The notes beneath the pieces are model-generated. The model saw nothing but the letters and a program-made list of their open reading frames with translations. It searched no databases and was not told where the DNA came from. From Pseudomonadales bacterium (lineage in GTDB: Bacteria; Pseudomonadota; Gammaproteobacteria; Pseudomonadales; Azotimanducaceae): a DNA stretch of 64,000 nucleotides. The stretch spans positions 1-64,000 of the forward strand of contig JANQKS010000115.1 of NCBI GenBank assembly GCA_028281005.1, written 5' to 3'. Made by a program: the position numbers and the translations under genes. Below, piece after piece: positions 47,016 through 56,633 of the stretch. Position 1 is the first letter of the stretch. Each line of letters opens with the position of its first letter.

Positions 47016-47044
47016 TTTGCAAGCTTTTAACGCCCTGCTAATGT
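47016..47044 (+). promoter_or_regulatory. probable cysI promoter
   Basis: TTTGCA (47016-47021) and TAATGT (47039-47044) are 17 bases apart; transcription would start near 47051, 27 bases before the cysI ATG. Confidence 0.4.
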
Positions 47045-47077
47045 GCCGGGCCTCACGTCTAGTAGCCCATTTTCAGC

Positions 47078-48745
47078 ATGTATCAATACGACGAATTTGA
47101 TCGTCAATTTCTCAACGAACGTGTCGCCCACTACCGCGACCAAACCGAGCGCTACCTCGCGGGTAATTTAAGCGAAGAGGAGTTTTTGCAGCTCCGCCTG
47201 CGCAATGGTTTGTACGTGCAGCGCTTGGCGCCCATGTTGCGCGTGGCGGTCCCCTACGGCACGTTGTCTGCCGTCCAGCTGCGCAAGCTCGCCTACATCG
47301 CGCGCCGCTACGACCGCGGGTACGGTCACCTCAGCACGCGACAGAACATGCAGTTTAATTGGCCCGAACTCGCCGAAGTGCCGGATATTTTAGAAGCGCT
47401 CGCCTCAGTGGAAATGCATGCCATCCAAACCAGCGGCAGTTGTATCCGCAACGTCACCACGGATGAGTTTTCCGGGGCTGCAGCCGACGAAGTGCTTGAC
47501 GCGCGGCCCTATTGCGAAGTGCTGCGGCAGTGGTCTACAAATCATCCCGAATTTGAGTGGTTGCCACGTAAATTCAAAATTGCCGTCACCGGCGCGACCC
47601 ATGACCGGGCTGCCATCGCGGTGCACGATATTGGCCTGCGGGCTTACCACGACGCCAACGGTCAGGTTGTATTTGACGTCTACGTCGGCGGTGGGCTTGG
47701 TCGTACCCCGGTGATTGGCGCGCTCATTTACAGTGGCCTGCCAGAACAACACCTGCTGAGCTACATCGAATCGATCATGCGCGTGTACAACCGCTACGGC
47801 AGGCGCGACAACAAATACAAAGCCCGCATCAAGATACTGGTGCGCGCGATGAGCGCGGAAGGCTTTAAAGCCAAGGTCGAAGAAGACTGGGCCCATATCA
47901 AAGGCGGCAGCGCCCAGCTCAACCCGGCGGATCTAGAACCCCTGCAAGCCGCGTTTGCACCGCCGCTGTTTGAGGACTTAGATGACCAGCAAGCGGATAT
48001 CGAACAATGGCGTTTGCAACATCCGGCGTTTAGCCAATGGTTACATCACAATGTGGTGCCGCACAAACAGCGCGGTTACGCAGCGGTGACGTTATCCACT
48101 AAGGCCACCGGCGTACCGCCGGGCGATGTGTCCGATGAACAGATGGACGCCGTGGCCGATTGGGCGGATCAGTATAGTTTCGGCGAGCTGCGCATCAGCC
48201 ATGAACAGAACTTTGTGCTGCCGCATGTCCCGCGCAAACACCTGTTGACGCTGTGGCAGCAAGCCCAAGAGCAAGGCTTAGCCACTGCCAATGCCGGTTT
48301 GCTGACAGACATGATTTGCTGCCCCGGCGGTGACTATTGCTCCTTGGCCAATGCCAAATCTATACCGGTGGCAGAGGCCATCCAGCGCCGCTTCGACGAC
48401 TACGACTACGTGCACGACTTAGGTGAGTTAGACATCAACATTTCCGGTTGTATGAACGCCTGCGGCCACCATCACGTGGGCAATATCGGGATCCTTGGCG
48501 TCGATAAAAAAGGTCAAGAGTTTTACCAGATTTCAATCGGCGGCCACTCTGGGCATTCCGGCCATGACGCAGCCTTGGGACAAATTGTCGGCCCGTCTTT
48601 TGCGCGGGAGGAAGTCAGCGATGTGCTTGCCACAATTTTGGATGTGTACGTCGAGCAACGTATCGAAGACGAGAGTTTTTTGAGTTGTTTCCAACGCATT
48701 GGTCTCGATCCATTTAAGGAGAGAATTTATGTCAACAACGATTAA
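47078..48745 (+). CDS. cysI: sulfite reductase hemoprotein (CysI-type)
   Basis: A protein of 555 residues of the nitrite/sulfite reductase family that reduces sulfite to sulfide in cysteine synthesis. The two-fold repeated structure is visible (VPYGTLSAVQLRKLAYIARR and RGYGHLSTRQNMQF in the first half). The 4Fe-4S/siroheme ligands are Cys415-x5-Cys421 (CCPGGDYC) and Cys458-x3-Cys462 (GCMNACGHHH). Siroheme would come from cysG at 14698. It is followed with a 17-base overlap by the DUF934 gene, as in Pseudomonas. Ferredoxin or NADPH-flavoprotein as electron donor cannot be told. Confidence 0.93.
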   Translation: MYQYDEFDRQFLNERVAHYRDQTERYLAGNLSEEEFLQLRLRNGLYVQRLAPMLRVAVPYGTLSAVQLRKLAYIARRYDRGYGHLSTRQNMQFNWPELAEVPDILEALASVEMHAIQTSGSCIRNVTTDEFSGAAADEVLDARPYCEVLRQWSTNHPEFEWLPRKFKIAVTGATHDRAAIAVHDIGLRAYHDANGQVVFDVYVGGGLGRTPVIGALIYSGLPEQHLLSYIESIMRVYNRYGRRDNKYKARIKILVRAMSAEGFKAKVEEDWAHIKGGSAQLNPADLEPLQAAFAPPLFEDLDDQQADIEQWRLQHPAFSQWLHHNVVPHKQRGYAAVTLSTKATGVPPGDVSDEQMDAVADWADQYSFGELRISHEQNFVLPHVPRKHLLTLWQQAQEQGLATANAGLLTDMICCPGGDYCSLANAKSIPVAEAIQRRFDDYDYVHDLGELDINISGCMNACGHHHVGNIGILGVDKKGQEFYQISIGGHSGHSGHDAALGQIVGPSFAREEVSDVLATILDVYVEQRIEDESFLSCFQRIGLDPFKERIYVNND

Positions 48746-49163
48746 ACGCAACGGCGACGAATGGCAGGCTCAGGCTGCCTGCATCGTACCGGATTGGAAA
48801 CAGCCGGAAGAATGGCAACCGGGTGACGCACTGCTATTGCCTGTGGACGCGGAGCCAAACCCCGCTTACCGCGATGCCAGCCTCATCGGCATCGAATTTC
48901 CCGCTTTCACCGATGGCCGCGGGCTTTCGCTTGCGGTGCTATTGCGGACACGCGTGGAATACAGCGGTGAGCTGCGGGCCACCGGCGCCATCCACGAAGA
49001 TGTGCTGCACTATATGGTGCGCTGCGGGTTTGACGCCCTAGAGTTACCGCCTGGCCGCGACGCGGACACCGCGGTGCGCCTGTTGGCGCCTTACAGCGGC
49101 CATTATCAGGGTTCGGTCAGCCAAGCCCAGGAGAACGCAACACGCGTGCAACGCTGGGCGTGA
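48729..49163 (+). CDS. DUF934 family protein, sulfite-reductase partner
   Basis: A protein of 144 residues of DUF934, regularly encoded directly after this type of cysI. Seen: ALLLPVDAEPN, SLIGIEFPAFTDGRGLSLAVLL (two blocks) and, near the end, PPGRDADTAVRLLAPYSGHYQGS. No cofactor motif is visible; a supporting role in sulfite reduction is inferred from synteny. The ATG at 48729 has AAGGAGAG upstream and overlaps the cysI end by 17 bases. Confidence 0.88.
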   Translation: MSTTIKRNGDEWQAQAACIVPDWKQPEEWQPGDALLLPVDAEPNPAYRDASLIGIEFPAFTDGRGLSLAVLLRTRVEYSGELRATGAIHEDVLHYMVRCGFDALELPPGRDADTAVRLLAPYSGHYQGSVSQAQENATRVQRWA

Positions 49164-49204
49164 GGTACAATCCGGTGACGTAGATCACCTGAGCTGCACG
49201 CGAG

Positions 49205-50377
49205 ATGCCCCATGCCGGCATAATCGAGTCTTTTTTCTATATCTTTACCGGTGCCGCACTGCTGGCAACGGTGGCGCTGTACACCCGGCAACCCATGCTG
49301 GTGGCCTACATTGCGCTCGGATGTTTACTGGGTCCCTTCGGCTTTGGTTGGGTTGACGACCCCACCCTGCTCTCCGAAATTGCTGAGTTTGGCATCATCT
49401 TCCTGCTGTTTTTGGTGGGTTTGGATCTACAACCGGCAAAACTTAAAAACATGGTGGGTGAATCCCTGCTGACTGCGCTGGGCACCACCGCGGTCTTCTT
49501 TGCGCTGGGTTTTGGCGTCATGCTGGGTTTTGGCTTCAGCTTCATGGAAGCTGCGGTCACCGGTATCGCAGCTTCGTTTTCCTCCACCATTCTCGGCATC
49601 AAGCTCCTGCCTACCACAGCGCTGCACCACCGCCATGTGGGTGAAATTGTAGTGAGCCTGCTGTTGATTCAGGACCTCTTGGCGATTCTGGCGATTTTGC
49701 TGCTCACCGGGCTGGGTGTGGATATGCAAGCGCTGGTGACCAGTCTCGCTTCGATTTTCCTCGGCTTGCCGCTACTAGGTGCGGTGGCGCTACTGGGCGT
49801 GCGTTACGGCCTGCTGTATCTGATTAAAACGTTTGATGCGTTCCATGAGTACATTTTCCTCATCGCCATAGGCTGGTGTTTGGGTATCGCCAACTTGGCC
49901 GCGTTTGTTGGCTTGTCGTTGGAGATCGGCGCATTTATTGCCGGTGTGTCCCTGGCCACCAGCCCCATCGCCCAATACATCGCGGAAAGCCTGCGTCCGT
50001 TGCGGGATTTCTTCTTGGTGTTGTTTTTCTTCAGCGTCGGCGCCGCGTTAAACATCCAACTGATACCGGACGTCTGGCTGCCCGCGGTGTTACTGGCGGC
50101 GCTGTTAATTGCCATCAAACCCTGGGTGTTTGCCGTCTTGTTGAAGGTACAGGGGGAAGAAAAACCGGTGGCTTGGGAAGTGGGATACCGCCTTGGTCAA
50201 GCTTCAGAATTTTCTCTGCTGCTGAGCTATATCGCCATTGCCAACCAACTGGTGAGCGATGAGGCGGCGCTCATCATCCAGTTTTCCACGGTGTTGACCT
50301 TAGTGGTCAGCAGCTACTTTGTGATTTTCCGCTATCCAAGCCCCATCGCGCCCAACCCGAGATTGCGGCGGGATTAA
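49205..50377 (+). CDS. CPA2-family cation:proton antiporter (KefB/KefC-like membrane domain)
   Basis: A protein of 390 residues with about twelve membrane helices. It shows the Na/H exchanger family pattern (LGCLLGPFGFGWV; IAEFGIIFLLFLVGLDLQPAKL; SFSSTILGIKLL) and the conserved RLGQASEFSLLLSY near the end. Unlike KefB/KefC it has no C-terminal TrkA-N/RCK domain, so it lacks that form of gating. The ion is uncertain (K+ or Na+). TACAAT at 49170 may be the -10 box of its promoter. Confidence 0.87.
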   Translation: MPHAGIIESFFYIFTGAALLATVALYTRQPMLVAYIALGCLLGPFGFGWVDDPTLLSEIAEFGIIFLLFLVGLDLQPAKLKNMVGESLLTALGTTAVFFALGFGVMLGFGFSFMEAAVTGIAASFSSTILGIKLLPTTALHHRHVGEIVVSLLLIQDLLAILAILLLTGLGVDMQALVTSLASIFLGLPLLGAVALLGVRYGLLYLIKTFDAFHEYIFLIAIGWCLGIANLAAFVGLSLEIGAFIAGVSLATSPIAQYIAESLRPLRDFFLVLFFFSVGAALNIQLIPDVWLPAVLLAALLIAIKPWVFAVLLKVQGEEKPVAWEVGYRLGQASEFSLLLSYIAIANQLVSDEAALIIQFSTVLTLVVSSYFVIFRYPSPIAPNPRLRRD

Positions 50378-50419
50378 CCGATCTCAAACCGCTGGCTCAC
50401 ACCGGCTACACGTGCCGAC

Positions 50420-51400
50420 CTACAAATGCACCACCCCGCGCCCAACCATGGCACCGGCGAAAATCCGGTCGATGGCGGCGGACAGGGTATCCAGCGTCAG
50501 GCTTTCCTCTAACTCGCTGAGGTCCACGCGCCATTCATTGGCCAAGCGTCCCCAGATGCGCTGCTTCTCCGCCAACGGCAGTTCCACAGAATCGATTCCT
50601 AAGAGATTTACGTTACGCAACAGAAACGGTAACACGGTGGCCTGAAAACCCGCACCCGCCACCAACCCGCACGCTGCCAGGCTCGCGCCGTAGCGTAGGC
50701 TTTTGACTGCGTTAAACAAAATATCGCCGCCCACGGTGTCTACTACCCCGCCCCAACGTTCCGCCAACAACGGTTTGTCCGCACCGGCAGCGGCGTCTTC
50801 ACGGCTTAACAGTTCTGAGGCACCCAGCCCGCGCAGAAACTCATGTTGTTCCGGTTTGCCGGTCACCGCGGCCACTTCATAGCCCAGATGGGCGAGGATT
50901 TTTACCGCCACTGAACCGACACCGCCGCTGGCCCCGGTCACCAATACCGGACCACTGGCGGGGGTCATCCCCGCAGCTTCCAACTTATCGATACACTCGG
51001 CCGCGGTGAACCCCGCGGTACCGAGAATCATGCTGCTGTGTAGACTTAAACCCGCAGGCATTTTTACCACCCAACCGGCGGGGACACGGATACGTTGGGC
51101 AAACCCGCCAGGGGTGTTCATCCCCAGATCAAAACCGATAACGATCACTTCGTCACCCGGCGCAAAATCAGCGGCGGTGCTTTGCACCACAACGCCGGAC
51201 GCGTCGATGCCGGGTGTATGCGGGAAGTTGCGGGTGACGCCAGGATTACCCGTGGCGGACAAAGCATCTTTGTAGTTCAGCGATGAGTAACGCACTTCGA
51301 TGAGAACGTCGCCATCGGGTAAGTCATCTATTTCTCGTTCTATCACCGAGCGTTGAAAACCGTCCTCTGTCTTTTCGACCCAAAATGCTGAAAATCCCAC
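50420..51400 (-). CDS. acuI: acrylyl-CoA reductase-type quinone oxidoreductase (AcuI/YhdH)
   Basis: A zinc-free medium-chain dehydrogenase of 326 residues. The family start (EVRYSSLNYKDALSATGNPG), the PGIDASGVV segment and the NADPH-binding VTGASGGVGSVAVKIL are clear, as is GTAGFTAAECIDKLE. AcuI reduces acryloyl-CoA, formed for example from dimethylsulfoniopropionate, to propionyl-CoA, thereby removing a toxic intermediate. Full length. It lies in the same direction as sohB, 51 bases after it. Confidence 0.9.
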   Translation of the reverse strand: MGFSAFWVEKTEDGFQRSVIEREIDDLPDGDVLIEVRYSSLNYKDALSATGNPGVTRNFPHTPGIDASGVVVQSTAADFAPGDEVIVIGFDLGMNTPGGFAQRIRVPAGWVVKMPAGLSLHSSMILGTAGFTAAECIDKLEAAGMTPASGPVLVTGASGGVGSVAVKILAHLGYEVAAVTGKPEQHEFLRGLGASELLSREDAAAGADKPLLAERWGGVVDTVGGDILFNAVKSLRYGASLAACGLVAGAGFQATVLPFLLRNVNLLGIDSVELPLAEKQRIWGRLANEWRVDLSELEESLTLDTLSAAIDRIFAGAMVGRGVVHL

Positions 51401-51451
51401 GTTGTCTCCTTAAGCTTGCTAACCGAATTGATTAAGACGAATGGATGTGCG

Positions 51452-52525
51452 CTAACGCCGCCACACGGTCAGAATCTCAGCGGCCTGATCGAGCAGCGTA
51501 TTCACCTTACCCATTATTTTGTCGATGGGCTTTTGATGCTCGATCCATTTCACCTCAAAAACCTCCCGCTCATCACACAGTGTCATGAGGTATTCATCGC
51601 TGGTAGACAGCGCATCCACTAATCCCAAATCCAAGGCACGTTTGCCGTACCACGCCTCCCCGGTGGCGACGGTGGCCAAATCCAGTTGCGGTCGATTGTC
51701 TTTCACAAACTCTTGAAACAGCGCATGCACGTCCTCGAGTTCCTCAACAAACTTCTGCCGACCTTCTTCGGTGTTTTCGCCGAGCACCGTCAGTGTGCGC
51801 TTGTATTTACCGGCAGTGATGACTTCCACGTCCACATCGTTTTTCTTCAACAGTCGATGTACGTTCGGCACCTGAGCAATCACCCCGATGGATCCCACCA
51901 AGGCAAACGGCGCGGCCAGCACACGATGCGCCACCGCGGCCATCAGGTAGCCGCCGCTGGCGGCAACTTTATCTACTACGGCGGTTAAAGGGATCTCGCG
52001 TTGGCGTATGCGCATCAACTGGGAAGCCGCCAGACCGTAGCTGTGCACCATACCCCCCGGACTTTCAATACACACCACCACTTCATCATCGGCGCCCGCC
52101 ATGGTCAGTATCGCGCTGATCTCTAACCGCAGATCGTCGACGTGGCTGGCTTTGACATCCCCTTCAAAACGCAAGACGTAAACGCGGCCGGTCGCACCTT
52201 GCTCAACATTCTCAACCTGCTCGGCCGCGGCTTCTTTCAGCTGCTGTTTGAGTTCGGCGCTACGTGCCTTTTGCGTCTGTGCTTCTGCCTTTGCCTCGCG
52301 CTTGTGCTGCTTCTTCACCGCATCCGCAGGCAGCAACGAACCCTCCATGGCATGGCGTAAGCCGCGAAAACGATCATTCAGCTTGGTGACACGCAGATGG
52401 CCGGGGTCGTTATGAGCTGCCTGGCGCGCGCCAAGGCTTAGCAGTGCCGCGAACACCACCAAGATGGCGGCCACAATAGTGACGGTTTCCGCTAAGAAGG
52501 TGAGATATTCATAAAAGTAGGTCAT
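51452..52525 (-). CDS. sohB: inner-membrane peptidase SohB
   Basis: A signal-peptide-peptidase-family serine protease of 357 residues. An N-terminal membrane helix lies at about 9-33, a charged coiled region at 65-105, and the periplasmic protease domain follows. The catalytic Ser is in VAASGGYLMA and the general-base Lys in TAGKYKRTLTVLG, the Ser-Lys dyad of the SohB/SppA family. The ATG at 52525 is chosen over a TTG one codon upstream. Confidence 0.93.
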   Translation of the reverse strand: MTYFYEYLTFLAETVTIVAAILVVFAALLSLGARQAAHNDPGHLRVTKLNDRFRGLRHAMEGSLLPADAVKKQHKREAKAEAQTQKARSAELKQQLKEAAAEQVENVEQGATGRVYVLRFEGDVKASHVDDLRLEISAILTMAGADDEVVVCIESPGGMVHSYGLAASQLMRIRQREIPLTAVVDKVAASGGYLMAAVAHRVLAAPFALVGSIGVIAQVPNVHRLLKKNDVDVEVITAGKYKRTLTVLGENTEEGRQKFVEELEDVHALFQEFVKDNRPQLDLATVATGEAWYGKRALDLGLVDALSTSDEYLMTLCDEREVFEVKWIEHQKPIDKIMGKVNTLLDQAAEILTVWRR

Positions 52526-52615
52526 CAAAGCGTGCAGCTGGGCAAAATAAGCGCGCTACTGTAGCACGGACGTGGCTTGACTGTGCATGTGCTTGAACTG
52601 AAAAATAGCGCGCTC

Positions 52616-52954
52616 ATGACAGACCTATACACATTGCTGAAAGCCCGCTTTGACGGCGCTCATGCCGGTGACCTCGACGCCACCATAGAATTTAATTGGC
52701 GCAATGGTAGCGCCTGCGTCGGGATACACCACGGTGAGGCGTTCTACTACGATGATGCAGAACCGCCGCCGGCGGAGCTCATCATTTACTTTCGAGACCT
52801 TGCCCAGGCTGTGGAGATCATCAGCGGCCGCGGCAACCCCATCGAGGCGTTTATGCGAGGCGATTTTCGCAGCAATGGCCACATAGTCTGGGTCTTCCAA
52901 ACGCTGGCTGCCTTCTCTAAACAAACCGAGCTGCCAGGATTGTCGGGCGACTAA
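52616..52954 (+). CDS. SCP2-like sterol-carrier domain protein
   Basis: A small protein of 112 residues from the ATG at 52616. Core features of the SCP2 fold appear: LYTLLKARFDG, IEFNWRNGSACVGI, PAELIIYFRDLAQAVEIISG and the C-terminal NPIEAFMRGDFRSNGHI. It probably binds a hydrophobic ligand; none is known. In-frame TTG or GTG codons from 52577 could add up to 13 residues. It converges with nudC, separated by three bases. Confidence 0.78.
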   Translation: MTDLYTLLKARFDGAHAGDLDATIEFNWRNGSACVGIHHGEAFYYDDAEPPPAELIIYFRDLAQAVEIISGRGNPIEAFMRGDFRSNGHIVWVFQTLAAFSKQTELPGLSGD

Positions 52955-52957
52955 CCC

Positions 52958-53800
52958 TCAGCGAGATTGGGCACTGTAGCGATCAATAAACTCTTGGATA
53001 AGCCAGCCGGAGATGGCGGTTTTCGGCGGTATTTGCGGTAAGTTGTCCGGCGCAAACCATTGTGCGTCAGCAATTTCTTCCGCCTGACAAACAATCTCAC
53101 CGCCGTCGTATTCCGCGTGGAAGCCTAGCATCAGGGAATTAGGAAAAGGCCAGCTCTGGGAGCCAAAGTATTCAAGGTTTTTTACTCGCACCCCTACCTC
53201 CTCTAACACTTCACGGTGCAAGGTCTGCTCAACCGATTCACCCGGCTCTACAAATCCAGCCAGCGTGCTGTACATACCCGTGGGCCAATTGGCGTTGCGT
53301 GCCAATAACATCTCTTCACCCTTGGTCACCAGGACAATGATGCTCGGCGACAGGCGTGGATAGTTAATGAGACCACAGGAGGGGCATTCTTTGGCTCGGT
53401 CATGACGATGATCTTCCATGCGTGCACCGCAGCGTCCACAGAATCGATGAGTGTCGTGCCAGTCGATGATTTGTTGGGCACGCCCGGCCAGGTAAAACAA
53501 GGACTGTGGGGTGCGACCTAACAGGCCACGTAAACCCACGGTGTGGTAACCCTCCGCAGGGCGTCCGCTGGCGGACAAGGCGAAACACGGTCGGTTTAGG
53601 TAGTGTCCGAGAAAGTGTTTGTGATGCACCTCCATTTCGAACCAACGAAAGTCATCGCCGGTGATAGGCTCCGGTACGCCTTGTACGCTTTTAGTCACCA
53701 TTTGGCCTTTTGCAAATACAAAGTACCAAGCATCACTATGGTCCGCGTCGTCCGGTGCCATATGCCCGGCCTCGAGTTCATCTGGTTCGTGAGGCCACAT
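52958..53800 (-). CDS. nudC: NAD(H) pyrophosphatase / RNA deNADding enzyme NudC
   Basis: A Nudix hydrolase of 280 residues that cleaves NADH and removes NAD caps from RNA. A four-cysteine zinc site (FCGRCGARME ... CPSCG) precedes the Nudix box GFVEPGESVEQTLHREVLEEVGV (read as two blocks around REVLEEVG) and the NudC-specific SQSWPFPNSLM. The open frame runs 97 codons further upstream, but the family starts near MWPHEPDE and a GGGAG precedes this ATG, so 53800 is used. Confidence 0.92.
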   Translation of the reverse strand: MWPHEPDELEAGHMAPDDADHSDAWYFVFAKGQMVTKSVQGVPEPITGDDFRWFEMEVHHKHFLGHYLNRPCFALSASGRPAEGYHTVGLRGLLGRTPQSLFYLAGRAQQIIDWHDTHRFCGRCGARMEDHRHDRAKECPSCGLINYPRLSPSIIVLVTKGEEMLLARNANWPTGMYSTLAGFVEPGESVEQTLHREVLEEVGVRVKNLEYFGSQSWPFPNSLMLGFHAEYDGGEIVCQAEEIADAQWFAPDNLPQIPPKTAISGWLIQEFIDRYSAQSR

Positions 53801-53918
53801 TGCCCATTTCTCCCACAAAAACGCGCAAAATAGCACAACTTCACCAAGCCAACCTATACGTGGGGGGCGTTTAGCAGTTAGCATCCATGTTTGCCTCTGC
53901 GCATAAACAAGGACATTT

Positions 53919-55421
53919 ATGAAGGGCCTCAGCCTTAGCGCGTTCACCCAGAATTTCCTCGGCCAAGCTCCGGATTGGTACAAAACCACCATATTTACCT
54001 TCTTACTGATCAATCCCTTGTTGTTGTTGGCGGTGGGTCCGTTTGTTACCGGTTGGGTATTGGTCTTAGAGTTCATTTTTACCCTGGCCATGGCGCTACG
54101 CTGTTATCCCTTACAACCCGGTGGCTTGTTAGCGTTTGAAGCTGTGCTGTTGGGGATGACCACACCCGACACTGTAAAAGACGAAATCCTGGCCGCCTTT
54201 CCCGTTGTGCTGCTGCTGATCTTCATGGTGGCCGGCATCTTCTTCATGAAAGAGCTGCTGCTTTTTACGTTTACCAAGATATTGTTAAAAGTCCGATCTA
54301 AGTATCTGATTTCATTTCTTTTTTCTTTCGTGGCCGCGTTCCTTTCAGCGTTTTTGGACGCGCTCACAGTTACTGCTGTCGTGATTTCCGTGGCGGTGGG
54401 TTTCTATACCGTTTACCACCGTGTTGCATCGGGCAAAGAGTTCCGCGACGACCACGAACACGGCCAGGACGTAAGCATCCAAGACCTACACCGCGATGAC
54501 CTGGAAAACTTCCGCGGCTTCTTACGCAACTTGTTGATGCATGCGGCAGTTGGCACCGCCTTAGGTGGCGTCTGTACCACCGTGGGTGAGCCGCAGAATT
54601 TGTTGATTGCCAGCTATACCGGGTGGAGCTTCATTGAGTTTTTTATCCGCATGGCGCCCATCACCATGCCGGTGCTAGCGGTAGGTTTGACCACTTGCGT
54701 ATTACTCGAGAAGCTGCATTGGTTTGGCTACGGCGAACAATTGCCGGAACGCGTACGCGACATACTGCTGGAGTTTGATGCGCATGAAACCGCCAACCGC
54801 ACAGACCGCGACCGCGCGCGGTTGGTTGTGCAAGCGGTGGCCGCGGTTTTTCTGTGTTTTGCGCTGGCTTTCCACGTCGCCGAAGTGGGCGTAATTGGCC
54901 TGACGATCATCGTGCTGCAAACTGCTTTCAACGGTATCATCGAAGAACACCAACTGGGCCATGCATTTGAAGAGGCGTTGCCGTTTACTGCCTTGTTGGT
55001 TGTGTTTTTTGGCGTTGTCGGCGTGATTCACGACCAACACCTGTTCTCCCCGGTGATCACATGGGTGCTGTCTTTGCCCATACATCTACAACCCGGCATG
55101 TTCTATATCGCCAACGGCGTTTTGTCCGCCATCAGCGATAATGTCTTTGTAGCAACGGTGTACATCGGCGAAGTCAAGGCTGCGTTTGATAACAACACCA
55201 TAACCCGGGAACACTTTGATTCTTTGGCAGTGGCCATTAACACCGGCACCAACATCCCCAGCGTGGCCACGCCAAACGGACAGGCGGCGTTTTTATTCCT
55301 GCTGACTTCTTCCATTGCGCCATTGGTTAAGCTGTCCTACGTGCGCATGGTGGTGATGGCCCTACCCTATACCGTCACCATGGGTATTACCGGCTGGGTT
55401 TGTGTGCACTTCTTGCTCTAA
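53919..55421 (+). CDS. nhaB: Na+/H+ antiporter NhaB
   Basis: An inner-membrane antiporter of 500 residues that exports Na+ in exchange for protons. Typical NhaB features: start [34 protein letters not shown], the long cytoplasmic loop around 185-200, [16 protein letters not shown] and [20 protein letters not shown]. About twelve helices. AAGGAC precedes the ATG. It runs toward dnaQ. Presence of NhaB suits a marine or saline habitat. Confidence 0.95.
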   Translation: MKGLSLSAFTQNFLGQAPDWYKTTIFTFLLINPLLLLAVGPFVTGWVLVLEFIFTLAMALRCYPLQPGGLLAFEAVLLGMTTPDTVKDEILAAFPVVLLLIFMVAGIFFMKELLLFTFTKILLKVRSKYLISFLFSFVAAFLSAFLDALTVTAVVISVAVGFYTVYHRVASGKEFRDDHEHGQDVSIQDLHRDDLENFRGFLRNLLMHAAVGTALGGVCTTVGEPQNLLIASYTGWSFIEFFIRMAPITMPVLAVGLTTCVLLEKLHWFGYGEQLPERVRDILLEFDAHETANRTDRDRARLVVQAVAAVFLCFALAFHVAEVGVIGLTIIVLQTAFNGIIEEHQLGHAFEEALPFTALLVVFFGVVGVIHDQHLFSPVITWVLSLPIHLQPGMFYIANGVLSAISDNVFVATVYIGEVKAAFDNNTITREHFDSLAVAINTGTNIPSVATPNGQAAFLFLLTSSIAPLVKLSYVRMVVMALPYTVTMGITGWVCVHFLL

Positions 55422-55449
55422 AGACGCCTGAACAAATCACGCGCTGTGC

Positions 55450-56163
55450 TTACGCGGGCTGTCGCCAGATCGGTGCCGTTCCGCTTTGTTCCGCTAACAG
55501 GTCCAGAAACGCTTCGTGTGCCTCAAGTTCCGCCGCGCCGGCAGCGATCACGGCAAGTCCGTCTTGTTCAGCGGCCCTGCGCTGATGATCCTGAGTGCCG
55601 CCGCTATTGGCGCGCTGACTGTCATCGGCTACGCCAAACAGCTGCGTTTGCCCGCCAGTCATCAGCAGAAACACATCCGCGAGAATTTCTGCGTCTAACA
55701 GCGCGCCGTGTAGCTGCCGTTGGGAGTTGTCTACTTGATAGCGGCGGCACAACGCATCCAAGTTGTTTTTTTGCCCGGGGTGTTTAGCCCGCGCCAAAGC
55801 CAGGCTGTCAGTGACGGTGCAGATCTGTGCGGTCTTGGGAGCCCCGTTGATTTTGCGCAGTTCGTAATCTAAAAAGGAGACGTCGAAGGACGCATTGTGA
55901 ATGATCAGCTCGGCGCCTTTAATGAAAGCCACCAGTTCTTCCCAGATTTCGGTGAACACCGGTTTGTCCTGCAGGAACGCTCGGCTAATGCCGTGCACTT
56001 CAAAGGCGCCATCGTCAATATCGCGCTCGGGATTGATGTATTTGTGAAAATGACGGCCGGTAAGCTTGCGGTTAATGACCTCAACACCGCCGATTTCGAT
56101 GATCCGATGCCCCACTTCCGGCTCTAAACCGGTGGTTTCAGTGTCCAGAACAATTTGTCGCAA
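55450..56163 (-). CDS. dnaQ: DNA polymerase III epsilon subunit (proofreading exonuclease)
   Basis: A DEDDh 3'-5' exonuclease of 237 residues. Exo I is LDTETTGLEP, Exo II HNASFDVSFLDYEL, and Exo III HGALLDAEILADVFL with the catalytic His and Asp. The C-terminal ~50 residues carry the less conserved part that binds the alpha subunit. It is 26 bases downstream of rnhA in the same direction, the pseudomonad arrangement; in Escherichia the two genes are divergent. Confidence 0.96.
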   Translation of the reverse strand: MRQIVLDTETTGLEPEVGHRIIEIGGVEVINRKLTGRHFHKYINPERDIDDGAFEVHGISRAFLQDKPVFTEIWEELVAFIKGAELIIHNASFDVSFLDYELRKINGAPKTAQICTVTDSLALARAKHPGQKNNLDALCRRYQVDNSQRQLHGALLDAEILADVFLLMTGGQTQLFGVADDSQRANSGGTQDHQRRAAEQDGLAVIAAGAAELEAHEAFLDLLAEQSGTAPIWRQPA

Positions 56164-56189
56164 CTATTTCTCCCGAGCGGCTAAAACTA

Positions 56190-56633
56190 TTAAGAAGCCA
56201 ACATCTCATCAATGGCGTCGTTGGCGGCTTGATCAACCCGTTCGTTCTCGACGTGGCCACTGTGCCCTTTTACCCAGCGCCACTCGACCTCATGAGCGCC
56301 GAGCGCCATATCCAGCTGTTGCCACAGGTCTTGGTTTTTCACGGGCTTTTTTGCCGCCGTTTTCCAACCATTACGTTTCCAGCCGTGAATCCACTGGGTG
56401 ATACCCTGTCGGACGTACTGTGAATCCGTGGTGAGCACCACCTTACTGTGCCGGCGCAGTGCCTGTAAGCCTTCTATCGCCGCCATCAATTCCATGCGGT
56501 TGTTGGTGGTGTTAGCTACCGCACCGTTGATGAGTTTTTCAGAGTCTCCCACCCGCAATAACGCCGCCCAGCCACCGGGTCCGGGGTTCCCCCGGCAGGC
56601 ACCATCAGTGAAGATCTCAACCGTGTCGCTCAA
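56190..56633 (-). CDS. rnhA: ribonuclease HI
   Basis: An enzyme of 147 residues that degrades RNA in RNA-DNA hybrids. All active-site residues are visible: Asp in [14 protein letters not shown], Glu in [11 protein letters not shown], Asp in [12 protein letters not shown] and the last Asp in [10 protein letters not shown], with the catalytic His in VKGHSGH. Normal length. It overlaps the methyltransferase gene by four bases (ATGA). Confidence 0.97.
   Translation of the reverse strand: MSDTVEIFTDGACRGNPGPGGWAALLRVGDSEKLINGAVANTTNNRMELMAAIEGLQALRRHSKVVLTTDSQYVRQGITQWIHGWKRNGWKTAAKKPVKNQDLWQQLDMALGAHEVEWRWVKGHSGHVENERVDQAANDAIDEMLAS

Noticed and set aside
53801-54091. N-terminal extension of NudC by 97 residues
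   Set aside because: It runs through the divergent nhaB promoter and start, and does not resemble any NudC; the ATG at 53800 fits the family.
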